From Meghimatium bilineatum (lineage: Eukaryota > Mollusca > Gastropoda > Stylommatophora > Philomycidae), in NCBI GenBank assembly GCA_034231615.1, contig CM067317.1, positions 46,309,876 to 46,373,875 of the forward strand: a stretch of 64,000 nt of DNA, read 5' to 3'. Under the pieces are notes generated by a model. It did not search any database, was not told the DNA's origin, and worked only from the letters and a program-made list of their open reading frames with translations. The position numbers and the translations under genes are program-made. Below are positions 45,996 to 56,995 of the stretch, one piece after another (the first letter of the stretch is position 1; each line of letters begins with the position of its first letter).

Positions 45996-46249
45996 TTGTG
46001 AAAAATCGTTAATGTAGGGTTTCACCCACCATTTGACTAAATTCCTAGCAATAAAAAACTAGTTATGATTATCTAAGGGTGGGAGGGGGGAGTTGAACAC
46101 CCACCTCCCTTAACAACAGACCTATAAACACGTAGATATATTTGTCGCTTTACTATTGGTAGTAATGATTCTTATAGACCTGTATGAATCTATTTTATTT
46201 CTAACGTACACATTTGTCTCTAGATGGACTAGTATTGTGGCTTGGTAAA

Positions 46250-46348
46250 AGCTCACCAACCAAGCTTATTGACAACATGAGAGGCAGAGAGTCGTGGAGA
46301 AACATGATCGCCTATGCCATTCGGCATGGCACTTGATTGATTGACACA
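46250..46348 (+). mobile_element. Short LINE 3' end
   Basis: KLIDNMRGRESWRNMIAYAI followed by RHGT and a stop, with a ttgattgattgac tail. This is the same C-terminus as family B (REIWRAMVAYASRHGT). About 100 bp, 5'-truncated. Confidence 0.75.
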
Positions 46349-46369
46349 TTTGTCTTATGCTCTCTATAG

Positions 46370-46790
46370 GAGATGTGCAGAATTCATCTGTAACATTTGT
46401 ATTCGAAGGTCTGTATCTTCTCTCCATGACTGCAGTGAGTGTTCAGCTTTCACACCAACACAACACAATAGACAACATAAGTGAGTTTCAAAGTTAGTTT
46501 TTCACACTAACACTAATTTTACTTTTCCACATTATAGTTAACCTTGACATATCCGCTACACCCATCCCTAGGGACCTATCTCTGTCTGTTTTGCGTTTTC
46601 CATCACTCCATAGGCCTATGCAGGATCCCAGGTATTTGAAAATATTCACGTCCTCAAATTTATATGCCCATTTAACATGTTGTTGGTTTGTGCTTCTGTA
46701 CCTTTGCTGTTAACCAAGATTGTATTTTATTCAGCGTTTATTTTGGTCTCCTTGCTAGCACAATGTGAAAACTATAAATGTTTCATGTTT
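46370..46790 (-). mobile_element. LINE post-RT fragment, minus strand
   Basis: Broken minus-strand translation gives TKINAE-NTILVNSKGT, KFEDVNIFKYLGSCIG-like and RNGKRKTDRDRS-like stretches. The NxxKT...L...KYLG layout marks the thumb region of an RTE-like LINE. Confidence 0.5.
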
Positions 46791-46842
46791 CACAATATGG
46801 TACATTATTACTTGATGCTACCTGGCCATTTTGTTTAAATAC

Positions 46843-47190
46843 AACTGTAGGAAGAAAGTACAAGATGACTGGTTAAATGTAACTGTAGGAAGAAAGTACA
46901 AGATGACTGACTGGTTAAATGTAACTGTAGGAAGAAAGTACAAGATGACTGACTGGTTAAATGTAACTGTAGGAAGAAAGTACAAGATGACTGACTGGTT
47001 AAATGTAACTGTAGGAAGAAAGTACAAGATGACTGACTGGTTAAATGTAACTGTAGGGAGAAAGTACAAGATGACTGGTTAAATGTAACTGTAGGGAGCA
47101 AGTCCAAGATGACTGGTTAAATGTAACTGTAGGGAGCAAGTCCAAGATGACTGGTTAAATGTAACTGTAGGGAGCAACAGTTACAGCTAG
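46843..47190. repeat. 42-bp/38-bp minisatellite, 9 copies
   Basis: Unit ggttaaatgtaactgtagga followed by agaaagtacaagatgactgact. The left copies have 42 bp. The right copies lack one gact and carry gggagcaagtccaagatga, giving 38 bp. Two subfamilies are arranged in blocks. Confidence 0.93.
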
Positions 47191-47343
47191 GATCTGGGAA
47201 GTCTTTTACTTTCGAGAGGTCTTTGCTGTGACCATCCTGCATTTTTGAGACAAACTGTTAGGTAAAAATGGTTGATTCCCTACCAGAAATTCAGGCATGA
47301 TTTATTCCCAGAAGTCATTGCAGAAAAAAATCATGAGGATTGG

Positions 47344-47521
47344 TATAGTGGAATTCCTCTATAGAGAATCCTCTTATAACAAATTTCCCTATATAGCAAC
47401 ACATTTAAAAATCCCCAATTATATTTATTCTTTATTGTCTGTACTGTACATGGTAAATTTCTGTTATTACATACATGTTTTGTTGGCCTGGACCAAGTTG
47501 TTATAAGGGGATTCCACTATA
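47344..47521. mobile_element. Tigger-like MITE, copy 2
   Basis: tatagtggaattcctctata against gttataaggggattccacta form inverted ends. The interior matches 15801-15982 (aatccccaattatatttatt; ctgttattacatacatg). Confidence 0.8.
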
Positions 47522-48607
47522 CTAAACCCTACACTTTCTTAATTGCCTCTGATAGCATACATGGCAGATTGTAGTATTATTAGTTTTTGCTCTACCATTG
47601 AATCACTGTAACACAAACTGTTAATTTTCCATATAAAAATATAGCATCACTTTCTGTAATATTTTGAATGGACTGAATGACTTTTTGCATCTTGCAGACA
47701 ATCATTAAGAAAACAAACAAAAACAAGTCAATGAGCCTTTTTCTCAGGAATGGAAAACTTTATAAGTGATCATGTTGTCAAAGCAATAGAAGATGTTTGT
47801 TTTCATCTTTCCCTTTTATCTTCCATATCTTTTATTACATTGTTCCTAAACAACATCGTCCCAGCATGCAGATAGTGCCTCCAGACAGCTCAAGTTTTGA
47901 CCATGTTTACCAGATTTTGGAGAAATTTTTCATTGAGGACTTACAAATGTCTTTGTACCTCAGCATTGGACTACCACAGGCCATAGTACTGAATAGTACT
48001 TATTGTGGAATGCGAAAGTTTGGCATTCTGTGGATATGGTCCAGCTCTCGCAATCTATTTTTATTAAGTGTTTCCATGGTAGATGGTAGCTGAGTGTGGG
48101 GTAAAAGTTCTATATTAGTAATTTTATCGTGCCATATAATGTACGATTTTGCTGAGACATCTTAGCTGAAAGGTGTTTAGTCTCCTCTCATGTCTTGTTT
48201 AGGTTGTCCATGTTTCAAATCCATAATATAGTTTGGATTTCCTTGTTGTGAAGCAGACATTAGTCATTTCAGCAATATTCTCTTGTATGGTTGGTCGATT
48301 ATACTATCGATATAATCACAGACGTACACTGTTCAGCAGATGTGGTAAAAACATTGAATGTATTAGTTACCAAAGCCAAAGGTGTCAGGCCATTGGTGCA
48401 AATAAACGGCAACACAACACATTTCCGTTGTGTGAACTACATTCTGTTGGAAATCTTATAGGATCACTGTGCTGCTATAAGAGATATCCATGGGAGTTTG
48501 AGAACAAACAGAATAAAAAAAGATCTACATAGTGTATAAACAGATAAACAGAAAACAAACATTGCATTTTTTGGTTCAAAATTTATTTAGATTTGACACT
48601 AACTTTT
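47522..48607. other. Family D pieces, faint LINE relics, otherwise unassigned
   Basis: 47535-47595 (gcctctgatagcatacatgg) and 48395-48510 (gggagtttgagaacaaaca) resemble parts of family D. 48130-48310 on the minus strand reads, broken, YKRILLK-LMSASQQGNPN and IMDLKHGQPKQDMRGD, faintly LINE-like. The 98-codon plus frame at 47797-48093 is not recognised. Confidence 0.4.
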
Positions 48608-48702
48608 TTTTCCTCACACATTAACCTTTCTTTCCTCACACACTAACATTTCTTTCCTCACACTAACATTTCTTTCCTCACACACTAACTTTCCTTTCCT
48701 CA
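48608..48702. repeat. About 23-bp tandem repeat, 4 copies
   Basis: Units of cacacactaacatttctttc followed by ct, with one shorter copy. Confidence 0.85.
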
Positions 48703-48835
48703 TGTACTACAGCATTGTGAATGTTTACGTAGTTGATGCATCTGTTATTCTTATGGTGAAACCAATTCCATTCTTGATTATTCTTCACATAAAACATTCA
48801 AGTAATAACTGTTTCTCATTGACTGTACTAAGACA

Positions 48836-49440
48836 TGTCTAGTTTCTCATTGATGGTATCAAGACTCGTCTAGTTTCTCCTTGATGGTACCAAGACTATT
48901 GTCTTGTTTATCCTTGATGGTACCAAGACTCTTGTCTTGTTTATCCTTGATGGTACCATGACTCTTGTCTAGTTTCTTCTTGATGGTACCAAAACTCTTG
49001 TCTAGTTTATCTTTGATGGTACCAAGACTCTTGTCTAGTTTATCCTTGATGGTACCAAGACTCTTGTCTAGTTTATCCTTGATGGTACCAAGACTCTTGT
49101 CTAGTTTATCCTTGATGGTACCAAGACTCTTGTCTAGATTATCCTTGATGGTACCAAGACTCTTGTCTAGTTTATCCTTGATGGTACCAAGACTCTTGTC
49201 TAGTTTCTCCTTGATGGTACCAAGACTCTTGTCTAGTTTATCCTTGATGGTACCAAGACTCTTATCTAGTTTATCCTTGATGGTACCAAGACTCTTGTCT
49301 AGTTTCTCCTTGATGGTACCAAGACTCTTGTCTAGTTTATCCTTGATGGTACCAAGACTCTTGTCTAGTTTATCCTTGATGGTACCAAGACTCTCGTCTA
49401 GTTTATCCTTGATGGTACCAAGGAACTCAAAATCTAGTTT
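48836..49440. repeat. 33-bp minisatellite, about 18 copies, open on both strands
   Basis: Unit ttgatggtaccaagactctt followed by gtctagtttatcc. The period is 11 codons, so a minus-strand frame (49461-48859, 200 codons) reads an LDKSLGTIKDK 11-mer about 17 times, and a plus frame (48965-49546) reads LLSSLSLMVPR. The minus frame starts MMKKHSEKLDFEF and the peptide would be an amphipathic, highly charged helix. No flanking domain or splice site supports it as a gene. Confidence 0.93.
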
Positions 49441-49584
49441 CTCAGAGTGCTTCTTCATCAAAATTTTTGGTTTGGTAGTGTATTCTTTTCAGGACATAGC
49501 ATCAACACAGCATTTTTTGGCGTTATTTATTTTCTATGCAATATAAATACATTCAGTAGTTTGCCATCTCTCTGAACAATATGA

Positions 49585-50115
49585 ATATACAATTGTCTGT
49601 GGTGAGATTTGAATCCAGTACTTTGGCCATCACAGACTCAAGAGTTTGTGAGCTGGAGGAAGTGGGAAGAGGCTGTGAATGGGTGGCATTTAACAAAGAT
49701 AGAAAGTTATTGACAACAGCTGTGATTCAGCTGGGAAGAGAGTGCAGTGACTGGGCTGCCAACAGAACAGAGGGATGATCCAAGAACTCATACTTCAGCA
49801 CTTGAAGCCACATATAATTTACACAGACAGCTAAGTAACACAAGAAACACACATGTGTGGTTGGGGTTTCGTGGCCTACAAAAATGGTAGGAAATTAGCT
49901 AAGAAATGAGCTGCATATCCCACTATAACATCAAGTACAAGAATGGAAATAGAGGTAGTGACAGCAGCTTTCACTTGGATGGCGACACAATCACCAACAG
50001 ACTCAGTGATTTTATTGAACTCTCAAAGTATGCTGTGCAAGATAGAAAAATGTTATGACCAATTATACTGTACGCCTAGAGAAATACTACAAAGGAGGTG
50101 CATCTAATGTAGTAC
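49585..50115 (+). mobile_element. LINE with RNase H remnant (family N), plus strand
   Basis: The plus frame reads RVCELEEVGRGCEWVAFNKD and RKLLTTAVIQLGRECSDWAA, then RNase H: HIIYTDS (stop) VTQETHMCGWGFVAYKNGRK, SSTRMEIEVVTAAFTWMATQ, and PTDSVILLNSQSML (second Asp changed to Asn). The first block is the same as at 4525-4560 (minus), so both belong to one family. Two nonsense codons make it inactive. Confidence 0.87.
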
Positions 50116-50469
50116 TGCAATGACCCTGACAGATTATGGGTTTATGAATAGATGGTTAATTAGAGGTGTTAAGTCTAAGGCATATGGTTCTTGCATTCCA
50201 TGAACCCAGTCTGAGTATTACTGATTGCTTATTTTGTCTGGGTACTATATATTATTAAAATCAGTTTTCCCATGTTTCATCTATTTACATGTATCCAATG
50301 AGGCAGGTAGAAATAATGGGCAACACCTAATAGCAGTGCAGATTAGGCCAGGTGTTAGTGGACCAGAACAACCAAATTGCTGCTCTCACTGAAATGAGTG
50401 ACTCGTAGTGAACTCCCACCAATTTAAGAGAAATTGAAACTTGTAAACTGTTCCTTTCTGTGTTGTGTC

Positions 50470-50712
50470 CATTGACAAGAGGCGTTCTTCAAGGTATGGT
50501 GGAGGATGAAAGAAGACTAAGAGGCCAGAAGAAGACATGGCTAGATAATATCAATGACTGGGCAGGGTTAGAAGTTTCAAAACTCATCAGGATGGTAGAG
50601 GATATAGATGTGTGAAAATCTGTCTGGACAAAATTTATCAATGTAACACTCCTACGACCCTGACGGATATCAATGTAACACTCCTACGACCCTGACGGAC
50701 TATGGGTTTTAT
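50470..50712 (+). mobile_element. LINE 3' end with duplicated tail
   Basis: GMVEDERRLRGQKKTWLDNI and NDWAGLEVSKLIRMVEDIDV give the VEG.RRRGR..K.W.DNI.EW.GL C-terminus of an RTE-like LINE. A 30-bp segment atcaatgtaacactcctacg plus accctgacgg occurs twice at the 3' end. A further relic of the same end is at 50120-50150. Confidence 0.75.
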
Positions 50713-51305
50713 TATTATATCAGTATCTTTTGCCCACCTCATCTTCTCCTACCATTGCCATTTAACTATGATCAAAATTTATGACGCGACTAATGTATGC
50801 AATGACATCGCCAGTACAATGTGAACGATTGACTTTCATCCAATCATATCGCCCGTACAATGTGAATGATTGGCTTTCAAACCACAAGCTAATTCAACCA
50901 AGTTGGGTCTGTGAAGTGAACCAAATAACCCTTCTACCACCGAGCCAACATATGGAGAAAATGTGTGTTTTCAAACAGTGTTCAGAACAGAATAGACTTC
51001 TGGTGATAGTGCCCACTGCAAACGTTTGATGTTCAACAGTGAAACAAAAAATGTTTACTTCCAAGGCAGGAAGTCTCCTGATTTTAAAACATTTTGGGGA
51101 GTTGGTGAAAACTGTGACTTCATTGGCACTTCATAGAACTAAAAGGTTTAGCTTGATGTGCAATTTTAAATTTAGCTAGCTGACCAAATTAGGTTTGCCT
51201 CTTCTGCTCTAGAAGTAAAATTGGTTACCAAATAATGTAGAAAATGTTTGTAGTGCTTAGATGGCAGGAGTAAGTTCAGCCTACAACTTACAGCTGTATA
51301 TTTCC
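50713..51305. other. Unassigned sequence
   Basis: A short direct repeat (tacaatgtgaacgattg... at 50813 and 50855) is present. The 82-codon frame 50781-51029 is not recognised. Confidence 0.45.
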
Positions 51306-51309
51306 ATGT

Positions 51310-51598
51310 GACTAGACTAAAAAACCTTAACGAAGACATCCATAGAACTGTAAGTCAATAAATCTTCCATTCTTACAGTGAGTTCTAAATATGACTGAAA
51401 AAATCTTGGCGGAGACATGCACAGAACTGTACGTCAATAAATCTTCCATTCTTACAGTCAGTTCTAAATATGACATGACTAAAAAAATCTTGGCAGAGAC
51501 ACTCATAAAACTGTACGCCAATAAATCTTCCATTCTTACAGTCAGTTCTAAATATAACAAGACTTTTTCTAAAAAAACATTGGCGGAGATACAGAATT
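51310..51598. repeat. About 80-bp tandem repeat, 3.5 copies
   Basis: Units of ctgtacgtcaataaatcttc, cattcttacagtcagttcta, aatatgactaaaaaaatctt, ggcagagaca with length variation (76-84 bp). It lies directly beyond the stop codon of FOXRED1, so it may be in its 3' UTR. Confidence 0.85.
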
Positions 51599-51602
51599 AA
51601 AA

Positions 51603-51869
51603 CTATCTACTATAATGAAGATTCAGCTCCTCTTTTACTGGATTCCCTGTTATAAATCTGTAAAAATGAAACCTCTCCAAATCAATTGTTACGTAATTTC
51701 CGTCAAAAATAAACTCTGTGATTGCACGACCGATGCCAATAGCATGTTGCAACCCATGTCCACCCAATCCATTGGCAAATATGAAGTTTTTCAGGTAAGG
51801 ATGAGGTCCAACAACCAGGTTCTGATCAAAGAAATTGTAGTCGTTGTAGCCAGCCCAAGCAGTTTTTAT
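51603..51869 (-). CDS. FOXRED1 terminal coding exon
   Basis: FOXRED1 is a mitochondrial FAD-dependent oxidoreductase of the DAO family that helps assemble respiratory complex I in the matrix. This minus-strand exon opens after a textbook acceptor (ccctcttttcag, 51870-51881) and encodes the last 88 residues up to a stop at 51603-51605: IKTAWAGYNDYNFFDQNLVV, GPHPYLKNFIFANGLGGHGL, QHAIGIGRAITEFIFDG, then TIDLERFHFYRF. AWAGYxDYNxxDQNxVxGPHP and the GxSGHGLQ-type loop (here GLGGHGLQ) are the family's C-terminal FAD-binding signature. It joins in phase 0 with the exon at 57821-57925. The reading frame is intact, so this looks like the functional gene. Confidence 0.93.
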   Translation of the reverse strand: MKTAWAGYNDYNFFDQNLVVGPHPYLKNFIFANGLGGHGLQHAIGIGRAITEFIFDGNYVTIDLERFHFYRFITGNPVKEELNLHYSR

Positions 51870-52069
51870 CTGAAAAGAGGGATACAAGGTAAGAGAAATT
51901 ATGAAACAAAAACCAAAATATTGGTTTGTAAATTCAGTATATAGATAGATCAGGTCATAGCAAGACAACTATATACACTAAATCATTAATTTAACAAAGA
52001 TAGGCAGGGAAGTGTCACCTTTACAAACAAAATAAATATCTAATAATAATAATTCAAATTTTTGTTTGT

Positions 52070-53275
52070 TTTGTTTTTCGTTCGCTCCATTGTAACCATC
52101 ACGGATATCCGAGCGATTTCTGCCGGGAGCGAGATTACGTTGTGCCACCGTTATGCACCTTGTAGGCCTAGCACATCCGATTTCGGCATGCCTTGACAAT
52201 TCGGGTGGGCTACCCTTAGCCTGTGACAGCCTCTATATCTGTCTCCAGGCACGCGTAGTGGAGACTCTTCGCCCAGACTATTTTTTTTGCTCTCGTCTGA
52301 CTCGAACGAGGTGTTCCACTGTCTATGAACTTGCCTCGTGTAATTGGACGTGCTGTGCCTGTGCCCATTGGGTACTGAACCGTTTCTCATTCGTGAGGTT
52401 CCTTAAGGGGAAGAACTCAACAGAGGAGTTGGACCCTGGCTCTTTCGCCCTCTTAGCCGAGGTGTCATTCACCGACATCGTGTACCCCTTGTCCAAGTTC
52501 GAGTCTCACACCACGCGTTTGAGAGCTGAGCGTCCTTGTCCCAATAGCGCCTGAGCCCATCAGGTATTGAACCCTTTCTCTCTTCAAGTGTATTTCCAGT
52601 GAAGGAAAACCTGACAGTAGATTTGGGCCAGGGCTAAATCGTTGTCCCTTTTGTGCCTGAGCGCATCGAGTACGGAACCCTTTCTCTTCGCAAGCATATT
52701 TCCGGTTTAGGAAGGCTCGACATTAGAGTTGGATTAGGTCTTCTTGCTTTACCAAACGCCAATGAATGGGTCTGGGCCTCTGCCTGTAAGGAACACAGGT
52801 AACTAGAAGCTCGTCTCGAGCTGACGGAGCTTGTAGTTCCCCTTTCCTAGGGACTTTTCACTTTCTATTTGCAGTTCGCGCTGCCCTCTAGCGCTGTTCT
52901 GCGCTTTCATTGTTTCATTGTACTCGGTATGAAATCTATGTCTCTCGCCATGCATCTACCTTTACCTTGCATTTTACATTGGCCGCCCCTCCAATGTTCG
53001 GACTGACTGTCTAGTTTCAATGTATGTCGACAGTGTCGCTATATGTGGTAATGCTGGTGGTGTCGGAGATATTGTCTGTCTCTTGTGCAGGCAAATCTCT
53101 TTCCATCTGCTACCTCCACATTCTCGGACACGATCCCCAAATGATTTGGCCAGAATCAGCTCGAGCTGCTGTATTTCTGTTTCCAGGGTGCACCGCGTGG
53201 AGGTACATTTGGGATCTTGGTTATCTGCTAACCCTGGGTCCGCCTAGAGCAATGCGTTCCCTTTGCACCCCAATA
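52070..53275 (+). repeat. GC-rich dispersed repeat (family G), copy 1
   Basis: It shares many blocks, in the same order, with 62120-63175: aattcgggtgggct, tagccgaggtgtcattcacc, gacatcgtgtaccccttgt, ctagaagctcgtctcgagct, acattggccgcccctccaat, gtcgacagtgtcgctatatg, and the terminus tggtta tctgctaaccctgg with cctttgcacc. GC content is well above the surroundings. No transposase, RT or LTR boundary was recognised. The minus strand has short open frames (GVPNGHRHSTSNYTR-like in both copies). Class unknown. Confidence 0.75.
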
Positions 53276-53339
53276 ATTCAAATATATTCTGTAAATAATT
53301 CAAATATTACGTGTGCTGTCAATCATTTCTTCTTATGGT

Positions 53340-53885
53340 CCATGCTATGTGGCAGTGTTTAGCATGTCTCTCTATGGCTTTCTGTTTCATGTGCTGTCAA
53401 TCATTTCCAATATGGATGTTCTCCCATGCCACAATGCTAGGTTCTCCAGCATCTTTTCTCTTTGTCTTCCCCTACCCTTCTAAATTATAAATGTATTAAA
53501 ATCAACAGGCATAAATGCTCAAGACCTGCAATCCCTAGCAACTGACCGACAGGTATGGAGAACTATGACATCCGTCCTATGTGCCAAACTTGGCAAAAGA
53601 GGAACTGACTGACTGACCCTTCTTGCTCTTCAACTTGTCTGTTGTCATGGTGTATTCCCTCTTTCCTGTTCTCATGATATGTCCAAAAAATGTGTACTGT
53701 CTCTTTCTGATGCAGGTGAGCAGCCTTTTAAAAAAAATTAATTTCTTTCAAGTCATCTTCATTACGCTCTTTTGTATGTCCATGATGTTCTTAACATTCT
53801 TCTATAAAACCACATCTCTGCTGTCTCAATATAATTTGTCACTATTCTGCACATTGTCTGTGCCTTTCAACTATTCTGAAATATT
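53340..53885 (-). mobile_element. Family B LINE 3' region, minus strand, split by an insertion
   Basis: Minus translation in broken frames: IETAEMWFYRRMLRTSWT, then RKRQYTFFGHIMRTG-type, and after an interruption (53484-53622) GRGRQREKMLENLALWHGRT and SILEMIDST. This is the EMWFYRRML.I.WT...FGHIMR C-terminal region. Confidence 0.75.
53484..53622 (+). mobile_element. Short LINE 3'-end insertion with 8-bp target duplication
   Basis: About 135 bp flanked by acccttct on both sides (53474-53481 and 53616-53623). It reads DLQSLATDRQVWRTMTSVLC with AKLGKRGTD on plus and ends in a tgactgactgac tail. A very short, 5'-truncated LINE copy nested in another LINE. Confidence 0.75.
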
Positions 53886-53888
53886 TAG

Positions 53889-54313
53889 GTGCACCAATAC
53901 ATCCAATTATACCACCAATACATCCAATTTTACCACCAATACATCCAATTATACCACCAATACATCCAATTTTACCACCAATACATCCAATTATACCACA
54001 ATACATCCAATTATACCACAATACATCCAATTGTACCACCAATACATCCAATTGTACCACCAATACATCCAATTGCACCACCAATACATCCAATTATACC
54101 ACCAATACATCCAATTGTACCAACAATACATCCAATTGTACCACCAATACATCCAATTGTACCACCAATACATCCAATTGCACCACCAATACATCCAATT
54201 GTACCATCAATACATCCAATTGTACCACCAATACATCCAATTGTACCATCAATACATCCAATTGTACCACCAATACATCCAATTGTACCATCAATACATC
54301 CAATTGTATCAAC
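53889..54313. repeat. 21-bp minisatellite, about 20 copies
   Basis: Unit accaatacatccaattgtac plus c, with attatacc/attttacc/attgcacc/gtaccatc variants. As 21 is divisible by 3 the array is open in several frames on both strands (PIHPIVP, YIQLYHQ, GCIGGTI types). These are artefacts. Confidence 0.95.
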
Positions 54314-54488
54314 AGCACAATGTTCATGATCAGGTTTTGAACCCCGAGTGAGTTTGACAGATTTGTATTTGTTAGATGGGTTCAATAATGATTCAGCTAA
54401 CAAGTTGATGAATTACATTATAGTATAGATAAGAATTAATTCTCTGTTTTGACTTTTAACCCATTGGCTATCGCAGCCAAAAAGATAT

Positions 54489-54995
54489 GTGAAACAGAAG
54501 TTAAAAAGAGAATCATCATCATCAAGTGCAGTGTCGAATGGCGTTGGAGATCATATCTCTCCATGTACATCGATCCGCATATATGTCATCATCTCTGTTG
54601 GTGTCGTCAACCGAAGACATTTAGTCAAACTGTCCAATATCTTTTCTCTGGGTCTTCCCCTTGGTTTTTCCCCCCTCTATCATTCCTGTTATCACTATAT
54701 TCTCAATCCTTCCTCTTCTCATTATGTGCCCAATAAATGTTGACTGTCTCTTTTTTTAATATTATCAATAATGCATATTTACACATCCATCCTTCTAAGA
54801 CATTCTTCATTAGTAATCCTTGCCGTCCAAGGAATGCGTAACGTTTTTCAAATAAATCACATTTCCGCTGCCTCCAATGATTTTTTTGATGCCTTATTTA
54901 TTGTCCATGCTTCACTTCCATAGAATAGCACTGGTTCAATGTAGCATTTGAGAACACGTTTTCTAGTATCCATAGATATGGATTTGTTGCAAAAG
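54489..54995 (-). mobile_element. Family B LINE 3' region, minus strand
   Basis: From high to low coordinate: broken SMEVKHGQ and TARITNEE blocks, then STFIGHIMRRGRIENIVITG, MIEGGKNQGEDPEKRYW and DRCTWRDMISNAIRHCT, ending in aatcatcatcatcaagtgc (54510-54530), a TGA-rich 3' tail. Frameshifted. Confidence 0.8.
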
Positions 54996-56460
54996 GAGAA
55001 TCATCATCATCAAGTGCCGTCTCCGCAATGAAGGTTGGCTGCAACGTATCTCCAACATCTCCTGTCTCTTGTCTTGGTGGTGCACTCTGCTAGACTGTAA
55101 CCTGTCCATCGTGTAATGTTACTCTCCCACTTGTATCTCTGCCTACCTCTTGCTCGCTTCCCTTTGACTTTACCCTCAAGTAAGGTCTTCAATAGGGTGT
55201 CATGTCTTTTAATGTGTCCAAAGTATTTTATTTGCCTGATCTTTATTTCTCTTAGTAGTTCTTTCTTCATATTAAGTGTTTTTAGCACCTCTTTATTTGT
55301 TTTCTTCTCTTTCCATGATGTTCTCCCTATTCTTCTATATACTCACATCTCAAAGGCATCAATTTTGTCTTCTAATTGTTTATTTAGTGTCCATGTTTCT
55401 GAGCCATACATTAATATGGAATAGATGTAGCATTTTATAATTATCATTTTTAACTTGTTTGTAATTTGTTTAGATATTAATAATTTCCTCATGTCATTGA
55501 AGGTACTTTTAGCCATTCCTATTCTCCTTTTAACTTCTGTTTCACATCTGCCATCATTTGTGACTATGTGTCCAAGATATTGATACTGTTTTACTTGTTG
55601 TAGTTTCTCTCCCTGTATGTTTATGTTTACCTCCTGTTCTTCTGTGTTTTTGCTGATTATCATGGTTTTTGTTTTTTGAATGTTTATATCCAGTCCATAT
55701 TCATTACTTGATTTATTGACGATCTATTAGTCTTTGTAGTTCATGTTCACTTTCTGCTAAAAGAACAGTGTCATCTGCATATCTAATGTTGTTTATTATT
55801 TTCCCATTGATCTTGAGTCCTGGTATTTCTTCTATATTTTTAAAGATATTCTCTGTGTAGATATTAAATAGGCTTGGTGATAAAATGTATCCTTGTCTTA
55901 CCCCTCTTCTTATTTCTATGTACGGTGAGTAGCTGTTTTCACACCTTATTGATGCAGTTTGTTCCCAATATATATTTCTAATCAGCCTGATGTCTTTTCC
56001 ATCTATGCCTATTTCTTGAAGACATTTGATTAATTTTTCATGTTGGACTCTGTCAAAGGCCTTGCTGTAGTCTATGAAGCAAATATAGATACTTTTTTGG
56101 ACTTCTATATATTTATCTATCACTAGCCGGATACTCAGTATAGCTTCTGTGGTTCCTTTGTTTTTCCTAAAACCGAATTGTTCTTCACCGACCTCCATGT
56201 CTATCTTGTTCTTAATTCTTTCATGTATTATCTTGAGAAGTATTTTAGTTAGATGGCTCATTAGACTTATTGTTCTATATTCTGTACAGTCCACAGCCCT
56301 GGGCTTCTTAGGTAGTGGTATGAATATTGATGATGTTAGGTCTTTAGGTATATGGCCTGTTTCGTATATGTCATTGCAAATTTCTGTGATAGTATCTACA
56401 CCAAATTCATTTAGAGTTTTTATTATGTCTGCTGTTATGTTGTCAGAGCCTGGCAACAGG
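54996..56460 (-). mobile_element. Family A LINE with nearly intact RT domain, minus strand
   Basis: The longest RT in the window. 56460-55713: PGSDNITADIIKTLNEFGVD, SSIFIPLPKKPRAVDCTEYR, GEEQFGFRKNKGTTEAILSI, FIDYSKAFDRVQHEKLIKCL (motif A), RRGVRQGYILSPSLFNIYTE (motif B) and NNIRYADDTVLLAESEHELQ (motif C, YADD). 55663-55343: KQYQYLGHIVTNDGRCETEV, MRKLLISKQITNKLK and LMYGSETWTLNKQLEDKIDA. 55288-55010: C-terminus to CWRYVAANLHCGDGT and stop, then a tcatcatcatcaag tail. The N-terminal endonuclease is absent and a few frame breaks separate the blocks. The 5' end is a junction with an opposite copy at 56460. RTE/BovB-like by motif style. Confidence 0.92.
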
Positions 56461-56995
56461 AGAATAGGAATGGAGAAAAGGAGAATAGGAATGGCTAAAA
56501 ATACTTTTAATGATATGAGGAAAATATTAACATCTAAACAAATTACAAACAAGCTAAAAATGAGAATTATAAAATGTTACATGTAATCTATATTAATGTA
56601 TGGCCCAGAAACATGGACACTAAACAAACAAAAAGACAAAATTTATGCTTTTGAGATGTGGATATATAGAATAGGGAGAACATCATGGAAAGAGAAGAAA
56701 ACAAACAAAGAGGTGCTAACAACACTTAGAACAAAGGAGGAATTATTAAAGGAAATAATGATCAGGCAAATAAAATATTTTTGACACACTAAAAACATGA
56801 CACCTTCTTGAAGACAGTGAGGGTAAATTTGAAAGTAGGTGAGCACGAGGTAGACAGAGATATAAGTGGGAGAGTAACATCTCAAGATGGACAGGTTAGT
56901 CTAGAAGAGTGCACCACCAAAACAAGAGTCATGGTATGTTGGAGGTCTGTTGCAGCCAACCTTCGTTGTGGAGACGACACTTGATGATGGTGCAG
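56461..56995 (+). mobile_element. Family A LINE 3' region, plus strand (opposite to the previous)
   Basis: Begins with a short duplication (ggagaataggaatgg twice), then RRIGMAKNTFNDMRKILTSK, QITNKLKMRIIKCYM, MYGPETWTLNKQK and EELLKEIMIRQIKYF, decaying to the family 3' end cagccaaccttcgttgtgga and cgacacttgatgatgg. It shares 500 bp with 55010-55570 in inverted orientation. Confidence 0.88.

Noticed and set aside
51615..51944. 109-codon plus frame opposite the FOXRED1 last exon
   Set aside because: Antisense shadow of a strongly conserved exon.
53623..54403. Long frames with YIQLYHQ, PIHPIVP and GCIGGTI repeats
   Set aside because: Same artefact from a 21-bp unit, and the plus frame starts in opposite-strand LINE sequence.
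56149..56586. 145-codon plus frame across the LINE junction
   Set aside because: Antisense of the RT domain fused to an opposite LINE copy.
54996..56995. Twin-priming inversion as explanation of the opposed LINE copies
   Set aside because: Twin priming leaves only one 3' end and non-overlapping halves. Here both copies keep the 3' region.
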